Of a stretch of DNA of 64,000 bases, positions 27,006-36,616 are shown in pieces. The notes beneath the pieces are model-generated. The model was not told where the DNA came from. It was given only the letters and a program-made list of their open reading frames with translations, and did not search any database. A program made the translations under genes and the position numbers. This DNA is from Pedobacter frigiditerrae. Its GTDB lineage: Bacteria; Bacteroidota; Bacteroidia; Sphingobacteriales; Sphingobacteriaceae. How positions within the stretch are numbered: the stretch's first letter is position 1; every line of letters begins with the position of its first letter. The stretch covers positions 1 to 64,000 of the forward strand of contig NZ_JAVTSS010000001.1 of the NCBI RefSeq assembly GCF_032678705.1, written 5' to 3'.

Positions 27006-27593
27006 CTAAGAATTCTTCGTCGTTACTTCTTTAACCTTCATCATTTTACGCAAATTGCTTAATGCATAACGCATCCGGCCTAAAGCTGTATTAATGCTCA
27101 CGTCTGTTAAATCTGCAATCTCCTTAAAGCTTAAATCTGCATAATGGCGCATGATTAAAACTTCTTTTTGCTCATCTGGCAAGAGATGTATCATTGCTCT
27201 TAAGTCTATGTGGGTTTGTTCACGCAACATTCTTTCTTCTGCACTTTCTTCTAAAATTTGCAAAAGGTTAAGTACGTCGGTGCCATCTGCGCTGGTAATA
27301 ACTGGGGTACGTTTTTCCTTACGGAAATAATCGATAACCAAATTGTGCGCAATACGCATTACCCAAGGTAAAAATTTACCTTCTTCGTTGTAGCGACCAC
27401 TGCGGAGCGTATTAATAACTTTGATGAAGGCATCTTGAAAAATGTCTTCGGCTAGGTATTGGTCTTTAACCAATAAATAAATTGAGGTGTATATTTTGGA
27501 TTTATGTCTTCTTAGTAATTCTTCTAATACAGATTCTTCTCCGCTCAGATATAACTTCACTAAATCCTGATCACTATTCTGCTGTAATTTCAT
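27006..27593 (-). CDS. ECF-type RNA polymerase sigma factor
   Basis: 195 residues. Sigma region 2 (about 14-85) has YLAEDIFQDAFIKVINTL and WVMRIAHNLVIDYFRKEKR. Region 4 (about 130-185) has LLPDEQKEVLIMRHYADLSFKEIADLTDVSINTALGRMRYAL. The spacing fits the RpoE-like class common in Bacteroidota. No anti-sigma gene is adjacent, so control is unclear. It diverges from uvrA over 264 bases. Confidence 0.93.
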   Translation of the reverse strand: MKLQQNSDQDLVKLYLSGEESVLEELLRRHKSKIYTSIYLLVKDQYLAEDIFQDAFIKVINTLRSGRYNEEGKFLPWVMRIAHNLVIDYFRKEKRTPVITSADGTDVLNLLQILEESAEERMLREQTHIDLRAMIHLLPDEQKEVLIMRHYADLSFKEIADLTDVSINTALGRMRYALSNLRKMMKVKEVTTKNS

Positions 27594-27816
27594 AGGAGTG
27601 CGTATAAAAACTATTCTCTTTTTTTATTAAATAATAAATAAGTAGCTGTTTTAATCGATAGCTTTTCTCCTTGTTTTTAAGATGTTGGTTTCTAACTTGT
27701 GTGAGTTATGAATACAAAAGACGTATTTTTTTTTAATAATACAACAATAAATATGTTAAATTTTGTAAAATTTTGCAAAACGCATCTTATATGAGGCTTG
27801 GTTAAAACCAATTTCG

Positions 27817-27824
27817 TAATTTTG
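27817..27824 (+). promoter_or_regulatory. -7 element TAATTTTG upstream of uvrA
   Basis: Exact TAnnTTTG match 33 bases before the uvrA ATG. No TTTG at the proper -33 distance. Confidence 0.4.
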
Positions 27825-27857
27825 GGTTATCAAAAAAGCATAGCTAAGAGGCGGTAA

Positions 27858-30659
27858 ATGAGTAAAGAAATAGAGAAAGATCCACACAAGCATATCATTA
27901 TAAAAGGAGCAAGGGTACACAATCTTAAAAACATTGATGTAGCCATTCCAAAGAACAAATTGGTCGTAATTACTGGGATGTCTGGCTCTGGTAAGTCGTC
28001 TTTAGCATTTGATACTTTATATGCTGAAGGTCAGCGTCGTTACGTAGAAAGTCTGTCTTCTTATGCCCGTCAGTTCATGGGCAGAATGAACAAGCCTGAT
28101 GTAGATTATATTAAAGGTATTGCACCAGCTATCGCGATTGAGCAAAAAGTAATTACCTCAAATCCGCGTTCTACAGTAGGTACTAGTACCGAGATTTACG
28201 ATTACCTAAAATTGCTTTTCTCTAGAATTGGAGTTACCTATTCGCCCATTTCTGGTGCAGTAGTTAAAAAAGATACCGTTACCACAGTGGTGGATTTTAT
28301 AATGGCGCTAGGGAAGGATGCGGTGGTTACTATTTTCTGTCCATTACATCCTCATAACAACCGTTCTGTAAAAGAAGAACTAGCTGTATTATTGCAAAAG
28401 GGATTTTTAAGGGTTTATTTTAAAAATAAAATAGCCAAGATTGAAGATTTATTAGAAGATGAATCTATAAAGGATATTGAGTTAACGGATACGGAAACCA
28501 TTAGAATTTTAATTGACCGTATTGTTGTTAATGAGGAAGAAGAAACTTTAAGTCGCATTGCAGATTCTGTGCAAACTGCATTTTTTGAAGGCAAAGGAGA
28601 TTGTTTTGTAGAACACGAAGGCAAACAAACATTTTTCTGCGACCGTTTTGAATTAGATGGCGTAAAATTCGAGGAACCTACCCCAAACTTTTTCAGTTTT
28701 AATAATCCTTATGGCGCTTGTAAGCGTTGTGAAGGCTATGGAAATGTAATTGGCATTGATGAGGATTTGGTTATTCCTGATAAGAGCAAAAGTTTATATG
28801 ATAATGCTATTGCGCCTTGGCGTGGTGAAAAAATGGGCGAATGGTTAAAGAGGTTTATCAAAAATGCGGATAAATTCGATTTTCCAATTCATCGTTCGTA
28901 TAGCGAATTAACAGAAAAACAACAACGTTTAATTTGGACCGGTAATAAATACTTCGCTGGCTTAGATGATTTCTTTAAGGAGTTAGAAGAGCAAACTTAT
29001 AAAATTCAGTATCGTGTCATGCTTTCTCGTTACCGCGGAAAAACGGTTTGTCCAGATTGTAAGGGAACACGTTTACGTAAAGACGCTTCTTATGTAAAAA
29101 TTAATGGAAAATCTATTTTAGACATGGTTTTAATGCCATTGTCTACTATTCTTCCATTTTTTGAAAAATTAGAGTTATCAGAAACTGAAGTTAAAATCTC
29201 TAAACGTTTATTGGCAGAAGTAACTAGCCGCGTTTTGTATTTAAATAACGTTGGTTTAGGTTACTTGACTTTAAATCGTTTATCAAATACTTTGTCTGGA
29301 GGTGAAAGTCAACGTATTAATTTGGCAACATCCTTAGGAAGTAGTTTAGTTGGTTCGGTATATGTTTTAGATGAACCGAGTATTGGTTTGCACCCAAGAG
29401 ATACGCATAAACTGATTGAAGTTTTAACATCGCTTAGAAATGTGGGTAATACTGTTTTGGTGGTGGAACACGAAGAAGAGATGATGAGAGCTGCCGACCA
29501 TATTATTGATATTGGTCCTGAAGCTGGTATACACGGCGGAAATTTAGTTTTCAGTGGTACTTATGAAGAAATTATTAAAGACGATCAATCATTAACGGGT
29601 AGATATTTAGCTGGCAAGGAAAAAATAGCTATTCCAGAGAAACGTAGAAACTGGAAAGATCATATTTTAATTAAGGGGGCGAGAGAGAACAACTTAAAAA
29701 ACATAGATGTTAAATTCCCATTGGGCATTTTTACTTGTGTAAGTGGTGTTTCAGGTTCTGGAAAAACAAGTTTGGTTAAAAAAATCTTATATCCTGCCTT
29801 GCAGAAAGCCATTGGAAATTACGCAGGTGAACAAACAGGAAGTTATGATGGGATTTATGGCAATATAGATTTAGTTAGCCAAGTAGAAATGGTCGACCAA
29901 AATCCGATTGGTCGTTCTTCTCGTTCAAACCCTGTTACTTATGTAAAAGCTTGGGATGACATTAGAGCCTTGTTTTCGGCGCTGCCAGCAGCAAAAGCAG
30001 CTGGATTAAAACCTGCAGCATTTTCATTCAACGTAGAAGGAGGCAGGTGTGATACTTGCCAAGGTGAAGGTGAAGTGAAAATTGAAATGCAGTTCATGGC
30101 TGATATTTATTTGCCTTGCGAAACATGTGCAGGAAGAAGATTTAAACAACAAGTTTTAGATGTTACTTACCAGGATAAAAACGTTGCCGATATTTTAGAT
30201 TTAACGATTGAAGAAGCCGTTGAATTTTTTGCCAAAGAACCTAAAATATTGCAGAAGTTAAATCCACTTTTAGATGTTGGTTTAGGCTATGTTCATTTAG
30301 GTCAGTCATCTAATACTTTATCGGGAGGTGAGGCGCAACGTATCAAGTTAGCATCTTTCCTGATCAAGGGAAACAATGCGCATAAAACCATGTTCATTTT
30401 TGATGAGCCTACTACAGGATTACACTTCCACGATATTAAAAAGCTCTTAAAAGCATTAAATACGTTGATAGAACAAGGCAATACCATTTTGGTTATTGAG
30501 CATAACATGGATATGATTAAATGTGCAGATTGGGTAATTGATATAGGTCCAGAGGGAGGAGACAAAGGTGGCCATGTTGTTTTTGAAGGCAAACCCGAAG
30601 ACTTGTTAAAAGCAAAAGACTCTTATACCGGTCAATTTTTAAAAGCACATTTGAAATAG
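27858..30659 (+). CDS. uvrA: Excinuclease ABC subunit A
   Basis: 933 residues, normal for the family. The damage-recognition ATPase of nucleotide excision repair, working with UvrB and UvrC. Two ABC ATPase halves: Walker [13 protein letters not shown] near residue 40 and [11 protein letters not shown] near 630; signature motifs [12 protein letters not shown] and [12 protein letters not shown]. Zinc Cys pairs [24 protein letters not shown] and CETCAGRR are intact. A LysE-family gene follows 14 bases later, so it is probably read from the same transcript. Confidence 0.98.
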   Translation: MSKEIEKDPHKHIIIKGARVHNLKNIDVAIPKNKLVVITGMSGSGKSSLAFDTLYAEGQRRYVESLSSYARQFMGRMNKPDVDYIKGIAPAIAIEQKVITSNPRSTVGTSTEIYDYLKLLFSRIGVTYSPISGAVVKKDTVTTVVDFIMALGKDAVVTIFCPLHPHNNRSVKEELAVLLQKGFLRVYFKNKIAKIEDLLEDESIKDIELTDTETIRILIDRIVVNEEEETLSRIADSVQTAFFEGKGDCFVEHEGKQTFFCDRFELDGVKFEEPTPNFFSFNNPYGACKRCEGYGNVIGIDEDLVIPDKSKSLYDNAIAPWRGEKMGEWLKRFIKNADKFDFPIHRSYSELTEKQQRLIWTGNKYFAGLDDFFKELEEQTYKIQYRVMLSRYRGKTVCPDCKGTRLRKDASYVKINGKSILDMVLMPLSTILPFFEKLELSETEVKISKRLLAEVTSRVLYLNNVGLGYLTLNRLSNTLSGGESQRINLATSLGSSLVGSVYVLDEPSIGLHPRDTHKLIEVLTSLRNVGNTVLVVEHEEEMMRAADHIIDIGPEAGIHGGNLVFSGTYEEIIKDDQSLTGRYLAGKEKIAIPEKRRNWKDHILIKGARENNLKNIDVKFPLGIFTCVSGVSGSGKTSLVKKILYPALQKAIGNYAGEQTGSYDGIYGNIDLVSQVEMVDQNPIGRSSRSNPVTYVKAWDDIRALFSALPAAKAAGLKPAAFSFNVEGGRCDTCQGEGEVKIEMQFMADIYLPCETCAGRRFKQQVLDVTYQDKNVADILDLTIEEAVEFFAKEPKILQKLNPLLDVGLGYVHLGQSSNTLSGGEAQRIKLASFLIKGNNAHKTMFIFDEPTTGLHFHDIKKLLKALNTLIEQGNTILVIEHNMDMIKCADWVIDIGPEGGDKGGHVVFEGKPEDLLKAKDSYTGQFLKAHLK

Positions 30660-30673
30660 TATCTTAGCAAACT

Positions 30674-31339
30674 ATGCTCTTTTTAACCTTAATTATAGGC
30701 ATCCTTTTAAATGCCATGGGTTATATTCCGCCAGGCAATATAAACCTTACTGTGGCACAGCTTACCATTAATAAAGGCATGCGCCAAGCATTGTACTTTA
30801 TACTTTCATTTTCTATTGTAGAGGTTTTTTTCACTTTTGGGATGATGCGTTTTGCTCGTTGGGTATCCAGTGATGTAAACCTGAACGAAAATGTAAGCGA
30901 AGTAAGGCTGGGCACTTATGTAGATTTGTTCATGATCATGCTCTTTATTGTGATGGGTACTATCACTTGGGTAAATCGTAAAAAAGTTCCAAAAACAAAA
31001 GCTGAAGATAATAGAAGTAAAAAAGGGAGTGTATTTTACGGAATGTTGTTAGGTGTTTTAAACCCTGTACAAATTCCTTTCTGGTTATTCTTTGGTAACT
31101 ATGTTATTCTTCATGAGTGGATTAAAACCGATTACTTATCGCTCGTAATTTTCAGTCTTGGTTCTGGATTAGGTTCTGCACTAGCTTTATATGGTTATGC
31201 ACACTTTGCAAAATATATACAAGAAAAATTCGCGTTAAGCAGCCACTTGATTAATCGGTCAATCGCTATATTCTTATATGTTTTAGCACTGTACTTGGTT
31301 ATTAAACAAATAGGTATTTATTTGCACTGGTGGGGGTAA
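30674..31339 (+). CDS. LysE-family exporter
   Basis: 221 residues with six hydrophobic helices. The N-terminal LLNAMGYIPPGNINLTVAQLTINKGMRQAL resembles the family's PGP-containing first loop, and GVLNPVQIPFWLFFGNYV the second conserved loop. LysE/RhtB members export amino acids such as lysine or threonine; the substrate cannot be read here. Fourteen bases after uvrA and followed by a repeat-rich spacer. Confidence 0.82.
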   Translation: MLFLTLIIGILLNAMGYIPPGNINLTVAQLTINKGMRQALYFILSFSIVEVFFTFGMMRFARWVSSDVNLNENVSEVRLGTYVDLFMIMLFIVMGTITWVNRKKVPKTKAEDNRSKKGSVFYGMLLGVLNPVQIPFWLFFGNYVILHEWIKTDYLSLVIFSLGSGLGSALALYGYAHFAKYIQEKFALSSHLINRSIAIFLYVLALYLVIKQIGIYLHWWG

Positions 31340-31428
31340 TGGGTTTAAGCTAATGCTTATTTGTGAAGTTAGTGAGATTGAAAAATCTCTTTGGTTTGAA
31401 AATGTTAGTCACTAGCTGTTTTGTTAAT

Positions 31429-31570
31429 GCAGCCCCGCCATTCCTGCCCGTCCGGCAGGCGGGCACTACAATCTTTTTGCGCTGTCACCCTGACTTGTGC
31501 CGATTTTACATCGGTAGCGAAGTCGAAAGGCCAGCTTGACAAAAAGTATTTCCGTTGTTGTCGGGTTTAG
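31429..31570 (+). repeat. Shell repeat copy D, three nested levels
   Basis: Left shell CAGCCCCGCCATT, interrupted by the palindrome at 31443-31465 (TGCCCG...CGGGCA), resumes CTACAATCTTTTT. The core CACCCTGACTTG...GCGAAGTCGAA is split by CCGATTTTACATCGG (31500-31514). The right shell is AAAAAGTATTTCCGTTG then TTGTCGGGTTTAG. Inverted relative to copy C. Confidence 0.87.
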
Positions 31571-31683
31571 AAATCAAGTTTGGTGGTAAATGGGTAAGTT
31601 TTAATATATAGCGTATAAATTAAGTCTCGTTACATTTTTACTGATCAAAATACTCATCCACTTACTGTAAATACTCATTTTGC

Positions 31684-31715
31684 TTTTTTAATGTCTTTAG
31701 TTCGGTATAGTTTTG
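31684..31715 (+). promoter_or_regulatory. Possible promoter of the LytTR gene
   Basis: TTTT, 20 bases, TAGTTTTG (31708-31715): exact -7 and one mismatch at -33. The start would be about 36 bases before the ATG. Confidence 0.4.
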
Positions 31716-31758
31716 GTCAAACCATTTTCAATGTCGAACTTGGTAAATTAAATCTATT

Positions 31759-32322
31759 ATGCTTTTAGAATTATTAAGTATGAACTGGGGTGGATTTTTA
31801 ATTAATATTGTCATTCCACTATTCTTTTTCGGGGTACCTTTAACAATAGTCATACTTGTGGTTCGTCGCCTTCTTAAAAAAGATAATTCAAATTATAATT
31901 TCCCAATAAATCATTATACGGTTAATGTAAATGGTCCTAATGAGCCTGGCAAGACACAGAACGCTACGCTGGCAACAGACGTAGTGTTTAAAGAAAAAGG
32001 GAGTTCCAAAATAGCTTTACCTCAACAGAGTGAGATAAGATATGTGGAAATTGCTGAAATCATAAGGTGTGAAGCTGATGATAACTACACGAAGTTTGTT
32101 TTAGCAGGAGAAAACATTTTGGTTTCAAGATCTTTAAAAGAATATGCCGACCAGTTAAAGCCAAAAGGATTTCTACGAACGCATCAAAGCCATTTGGTAA
32201 ACCCAGTTTATGTGAAAAGCTGGCTTAAAGAAGATGGAGGAATGTTGCAGTTAAATAATAATGATAAGATCCCTGTGTCAAAGCCAAATAGGGAGATAGT
32301 TAAAGAAGCTTTAGGAAAATAA
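31759..32322 (+). CDS. Membrane-anchored LytTR DNA-binding regulator
   Basis: 187 residues. One strong transmembrane helix at about 12-40 (FLINIVIPLFFFGVPLTIVILVV) followed by RRLLKK, then a linker and a C-terminal LytTR domain at about 90-187 (EIIRCEADDNYTKFVL, RTHQSHLVNPVYVKSW, IPVSKPNREIVKEAL). No receiver domain. The topology puts the DNA-binding domain in the cytoplasm tethered to the membrane. Target genes and signal unknown; no kinase is adjacent. Confidence 0.85.
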   Translation: MLLELLSMNWGGFLINIVIPLFFFGVPLTIVILVVRRLLKKDNSNYNFPINHYTVNVNGPNEPGKTQNATLATDVVFKEKGSSKIALPQQSEIRYVEIAEIIRCEADDNYTKFVLAGENILVSRSLKEYADQLKPKGFLRTHQSHLVNPVYVKSWLKEDGGMLQLNNNDKIPVSKPNREIVKEALGK

Positions 32323-32330
32323 TAAAATTT

Positions 32331-32399
32331 GTCATTCCGTTCCGAGGGAGCTATGAGTTAGGTTTTCTAAGATAGATTCTTCGCTGCGCTCTGAATGAC
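32331..32399. repeat. GTCATTC...GAATGAC stem-loop repeat
   Basis: Terminal 7-bp arms GTCATTC and GAATGAC enclose a TTCGCTGCGCTC-type interior. It fills the space between two convergent genes and probably ends both transcripts. A second member lies at 33885-33954, and a single arm at 33047. Confidence 0.6.
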
Positions 32400-32402
32400 A
32401 AC

Positions 32403-33005
32403 TCATCTCTGATACTTCCAATTCAACGATTTCCCTTCGGTCAACCATTCAATGGTAGTCACCATTCTTTTTAACTTGGTTGCTTCCGTTTTAGCTGTGG
32501 TAATCCACTCAAGGTATTCTCTTTTATGAGAAGGACTAAAGTTCTCAAAAGTTTGTTTCGCTCTTGGATTTTGATTCAATGCTTCAGTGAAATCTGTAGG
32601 TATAGGTATCTCTGCTTTTGGTGTAGTAACTTTTTTGAGTTTTACACCAGATTCATCAATCCTTAATGCTTCTAAAATGTATTCAGTTAAAATTTTATCA
32701 GAAGGTAAATCTTCTAATTTTTCAATTCTTCCAATACTACCCATGGCTGTGTCTTTTTCATTAAATATTTGATAAGGGTCTTTCATTAACGAAGCTTTCC
32801 AGAAGCCTAAAGTGCAATGCGCTTTAAATGATGCCATGTGACAAATTGCAGCTTTGTATTCAAAATGAGGAAAGCCCCATTTTATAGTTTCATTAATCAA
32901 TGGCGACACTTGATGCACCAAATTTCTAATGTGGTTTAGAATGGGTTGAGCAAAGGGCTCTGCTTTGTTAATGTAATTGTCTACCCGTTCATCATATTGT
33001 GCCAT
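32403..33005 (-). CDS. YdeI/OmpD-associated-like protein (DUF1801 type)
   Basis: 200 residues from the ATG at 33003-33005; an earlier in-frame start adds an untypical ten residues. The N-terminal half (DERVDNYINKAEPFAQPILNHIRNLVHQ, ETIKWGFPHFEY, ICHMASFKAHCTLGFWKASL) is a DUF1801-type fold. The C-terminal part (FTEALNQNPRAKQTFENFSPSHKREYLEWITTAK) is the YdeI/OmpD-associated helical segment. Cytoplasmic. The biochemical role of the family is not established. Confidence 0.85.
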   Translation of the reverse strand: MAQYDERVDNYINKAEPFAQPILNHIRNLVHQVSPLINETIKWGFPHFEYKAAICHMASFKAHCTLGFWKASLMKDPYQIFNEKDTAMGSIGRIEKLEDLPSDKILTEYILEALRIDESGVKLKKVTTPKAEIPIPTDFTEALNQNPRAKQTFENFSPSHKREYLEWITTAKTEATKLKRMVTTIEWLTEGKSLNWKYQR

Positions 33006-33171
33006 AACCAATTGTTTGAAATTAAAAATAAACATTTTTTAACACTGTCATTCCGAAGATTAGCTTGTTATTATTTGTCTGGAAGGATCTAACATCATAA
33101 AACCCACTCAAGAATTCTTCGATTTTTAATGGTTGTGGCTAACAGACCATTGATAAAGAAATGGAACTATT

Positions 33172-33753
33172 TTATTTTGAGATTTTTAAGAAAAATAAAC
33201 TATTTTTTTCATTATAAGCACATTTGTCGAATGTAAATTTACTTTTCTCGAAGTTCACTAAGCAGTTATGTAAAGTGTCATTATCAACTTTGATTTCTAA
33301 TTCTTTTATAAATATTGAAGGCTGGGTGTATTTGCTTAATTTATATCCTAATAATGGACCTCCAGAAAATCCTCTTTCCTCAAAATATTGTATTCGATAT
33401 TTATCTACGTTCCATTCATTTCTTATTTCCACTTTTCCTGCCATCATACCTAAAAAAGTAAGAAACATAAGGCAAGCAAAGGTTATTCCTGTAAAAGCTA
33501 ATGTCAATTTTAAATTAACAATGAATAGGCCATACACACAAGACACAATGATGAGAAATAGTAATTCATTCACTAGAGGAAAAACATAACTATATCCTAG
33601 CAATACAGGGAAGAAAAGAATCAGAGCTGTTGAAAGAATGATTATAATTTTTGTTTTTGATAGCTTCTTCTGTATAAAAAGACCAAAAAATGGAAATACA
33701 GCAAAGCCTAATATGTAAGCGCCAGTTTCTATAAGATAATAAATTAAAGTCAT
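33172..33753 (-). CDS. Hypothetical membrane protein
   Basis: 193 residues. Four to five hydrophobic helices occupy residues 1-115; the C-terminal 75 residues are hydrophilic and probably extracytoplasmic. No family recognised and no partner evident. The ATG at 33753 directly precedes the first helix. Confidence 0.6.
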   Translation of the reverse strand: MTLIYYLIETGAYILGFAVFPFFGLFIQKKLSKTKIIIILSTALILFFPVLLGYSYVFPLVNELLFLIIVSCVYGLFIVNLKLTLAFTGITFACLMFLTFLGMMAGKVEIRNEWNVDKYRIQYFEERGFSGGPLLGYKLSKYTQPSIFIKELEIKVDNDTLHNCLVNFEKSKFTFDKCAYNEKNSLFFLKISK

Positions 33754-33884
33754 TGCAGTATTGTTAGTTATTCCAATGATACGATTTTGATAAATTCTAT
33801 AAGCAACTTTATACTAATTATTTATTGATTAGCTTTTCTGTGCCATTAAGCAACCAAGTCGAGCTGGGTATGACGCACAATAAT

Positions 33885-33954
33885 TGTCATTCCTACTTCG
33901 GAAAAATCTAAGACGAAGAACCATATACAAAGATTTTTTGTTCCTCAGAATGAC
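33885..33954. repeat. GTCATTC...GAATGAC stem-loop repeat, second copy
   Basis: Same terminal arms as at 32331, with a different interior. It ends 11 bases before the antiporter stop codon on the minus strand and could act as its terminator. Confidence 0.55.
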
Positions 33955-33964
33955 AACACTATAG

Positions 33965-36178
33965 TTATTTCAACAGCTCTGGTATTTTCTTATTGTTACC
34001 CACAATCCAAACAATATCTCCATTTTCAAATATCAAATTTGAATCGGGATTTAAAATTCGTTCTCCATTTCTTTCAATTCCTACGACTAGACCTTGAGTT
34101 TGTTCTCTAATGCCAGAATCCCTAATGGTTTGTCCAAAAACAGGTGATTTACTGTTGATAATAACTTTCTGCAATGACATATCTTCCATTGGTATTGATA
34201 TTAACGTTTCATCAACTATGCCTTCAAACAAGGGTTTGATGTTTGCCAACTGGTCGTCTGTTCCAATAATCAATAGCTTATCGTAGGGGTATAACCTCTC
34301 ATCTCTATTAGGTGTAGAGATGTTGATTTTTCCTCTTTCTATCATGGCAATATTAACACCATATTGTTCCCTGATTTTTAGATCGACTAGTGTTTTGCCA
34401 ACGAGCTCAGATTCTGGGGCAACAGTGATTTCAGTTAAGTGAGTATCCCAAGGTAAAATGTTTGGTGTTCTGTTTTCTCGAGCATTTAAGTTCAAAATGA
34501 ATCTTGTCTCCAATTTATTATAAAATGATTGCAGCTTTCTTGAAAAAATAATCATTACCAAAACCACCAATGTTAAGGCAATCATAGCAGCTATCCAGGT
34601 TTCAAAAAATTCATACATCAAAAAACCTACGAAGAAAATTCCTAAAAGTATCCTGAAAACTTCAATGGCAATTAAAGGGCCACGGGTATATCTTTTGTTT
34701 AGCCATAAGTGAGAGTAAGCTGTTTTTTGTATTCTTCTGATGGATAATGCCCATAAAAATGGAGACATCAAAATAAAGGATACAATTACACTAATGATAG
34801 TTGAATTTGAACCAAAATCTAATTGATTTGCTATAAATGGATTTAAAAACCGAGCTGCCAACAAAATGATGGAAATAATAATTACAGCGTGAATAATTGT
34901 ATTAAACATATAAGACCTTAACAAAATTCTCCAGTCGCTCAAAGTGGTAATTCCAGCCGTACCTGAACTATATCTGTCAATCGCGTCTAGCCATTTCTCA
35001 GGAAGCCTGTTGTTTAGGAACTTATAAAATGGCTCTGATAATTTGATTAAATATGGCGTAGTAAAAGTGGTAATTGCAGCTGCGGCAACAGCAATGGGAT
35101 AAAGGAATTCGCTAGTTACTTTTAAGCTCACGCCTAAGGTTGCAATGATAAATGAAAACTCACCAATTTGTGCCAAGCTCATACCAGCTTGTACAGCGGT
35201 TTTAAGAGGTTGACCAGCCAATAAAGCACCTAAAGTTGTAAATAGGATTTTCCCGAAAATGATAACTAGTGTGATGAATAATATGGGTAATGCGTATTCT
35301 ATTAAAACAGTTGGATTGATTAACATACCAACCGAAACAAAAAACACGGCTGCAAATAAATCTTTAACAGATTTTGTTAAATGTTCTATGCGTTCTGCTT
35401 GGGTTGTTTCTGCTAAAATTGAACCCATGATAAATGCACCTAATGCAGGAGAAAAACCAGCTTTGTCTGCTAGTAATACCATCACTAAACATAGAGCAAG
35501 AGATACCACCAACATGGTTTCATCATTCATTAGTTTTTTGGTAGCCTTTAAAAACGTAGGTATTAAGAATATACCACCTAAGAACCATAGCACTAAAAAG
35601 AAACTTAGCTTAAGTATAGATTTAATCATTTCAGGTCCGGCAGATTGCTGACTAACAGCCATTGTAGAAAATAGCACCAATAGTAAAATGGCAACCAAAT
35701 CCTCTACGATAAGTACACCAAATACTAAACCAGCAAACTTTTTATGTTTAATACCAAGTTCTTCAAATGCCTTAATGGTTATCATTGTAGATGATATGGA
35801 AATGATTCCTCCGAGGAAAATACTATCCATGTTATTCCATCCCATTGCAATACCAATTAGGTAACCACATAAAATGATAAATAACACTTTAACAATTGCG
35901 GTTATGGATGAGGAGCCCCCAACTTTAACCAGTTTTTTGAAACTGAATTCTAGTCCGAGGCTAAATAAAAGGAAGATAACACCTATCTCGCCCCAAATGG
36001 TGATGCTTTTATAGTCGCTAACAGTAGGGATAATTTTAATGTGTGGGCCAACCAACAATCCAGCAATGATATAGCCTAAGACTAAAGGTTGTTTTATTTT
36101 TTTAAATAGGAGTGTAATAACTCCAGCTGCGGCAAGAATAAGGCCTAAATCGGCTATTAATACAGGTAAGTGAATCAT
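33965..36178 (-). CDS. CPA2 cation:proton antiporter with two RCK_C domains
   Basis: 737 residues from the ATG at 36176-36178 (MIHLPVLIADLGLIL); an earlier in-frame start adds 14 residues and is less likely. The Na/H exchanger domain with about 12 helices covers residues 1-390 (FKKIKQPLVLGYIIAGLLVGPH, GVIFLLFSLGLEFSFKKL, ADKAGFSPALGAFIMGSI). More helices follow at 410-560. Two successive TrkA_C/RCK_C domains end the protein (about 590-660 and 665-737). There is no nucleotide-binding RCK_N domain, unlike KefB/KefC. K+ or Na+ efflux is likely. A small secreted-protein gene lies upstream. Confidence 0.88.
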   Translation of the reverse strand: MIHLPVLIADLGLILAAAGVITLLFKKIKQPLVLGYIIAGLLVGPHIKIIPTVSDYKSITIWGEIGVIFLLFSLGLEFSFKKLVKVGGSSSITAIVKVLFIILCGYLIGIAMGWNNMDSIFLGGIISISSTMITIKAFEELGIKHKKFAGLVFGVLIVEDLVAILLLVLFSTMAVSQQSAGPEMIKSILKLSFFLVLWFLGGIFLIPTFLKATKKLMNDETMLVVSLALCLVMVLLADKAGFSPALGAFIMGSILAETTQAERIEHLTKSVKDLFAAVFFVSVGMLINPTVLIEYALPILFITLVIIFGKILFTTLGALLAGQPLKTAVQAGMSLAQIGEFSFIIATLGVSLKVTSEFLYPIAVAAAAITTFTTPYLIKLSEPFYKFLNNRLPEKWLDAIDRYSSGTAGITTLSDWRILLRSYMFNTIIHAVIIISIILLAARFLNPFIANQLDFGSNSTIISVIVSFILMSPFLWALSIRRIQKTAYSHLWLNKRYTRGPLIAIEVFRILLGIFFVGFLMYEFFETWIAAMIALTLVVLVMIIFSRKLQSFYNKLETRFILNLNARENRTPNILPWDTHLTEITVAPESELVGKTLVDLKIREQYGVNIAMIERGKINISTPNRDERLYPYDKLLIIGTDDQLANIKPLFEGIVDETLISIPMEDMSLQKVIINSKSPVFGQTIRDSGIREQTQGLVVGIERNGERILNPDSNLIFENGDIVWIVGNNKKIPELLK

Positions 36179-36226
36179 AAAGTATATTTTTTGTTGAGTA
36201 AAAATTAATGTGTTTAGCAAAAATTC

Positions 36227-36565
36227 TTACCAAAAAGTATGCTTTGGAAATAGGCAGTTAAAAATAAACTGATAACTATAATTAACGGTTCTTTTAAAAA
36301 CCTTTGTAGCTTGAGTAGATATAGATTTAAATGTGATCGAGCTATCAGCAAATGTTGCAATAGCTAAAACATGGTGGTTGATATTTTGATGTATTCTATC
36401 AACCAGTTCAAATAAAGGCTCGTTTAAAGAATTAGCTTCTTTTTTTGATGTAAAACTGGGTTTAATAGTCGATTTTTTAATTACAGCATTAGTTTTATTT
36501 TCAATCGCATTAGCGAAGGAAGAATTTAAACCAAATAGCAATATAAAAGCAATTAAAAACCTCAT
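36227..36565 (-). CDS. Small secreted hypothetical protein
   Basis: 112 residues with a clear signal peptide (MRFLIAFILLFGLNSSFANA) and a hydrophilic Lys/Ser-rich mature part. No family recognised. It is 48 bases upstream of the antiporter gene and reads the same way, so it may be co-transcribed with it. Confidence 0.6.
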   Translation of the reverse strand: MRFLIAFILLFGLNSSFANAIENKTNAVIKKSTIKPSFTSKKEANSLNEPLFELVDRIHQNINHHVLAIATFADSSITFKSISTQATKVFKRTVNYSYQFIFNCLFPKHTFW

Positions 36566-36616
36566 TGCTTTAAATATAGTGAAAATAATCTGGTCAGTAG
36601 GCTTGAGGTGCTTTTC

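Larger units (their letters stand above)
31340..31758. other. Non-coding spacer with shell repeat D and a LytTR promoter
   Basis: Shell repeat D occupies 31429-31570. The 180 AT-rich bases after it carry a likely promoter at 31684-31715 for the LytTR gene. Nothing coding is seen. Confidence 0.65.
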
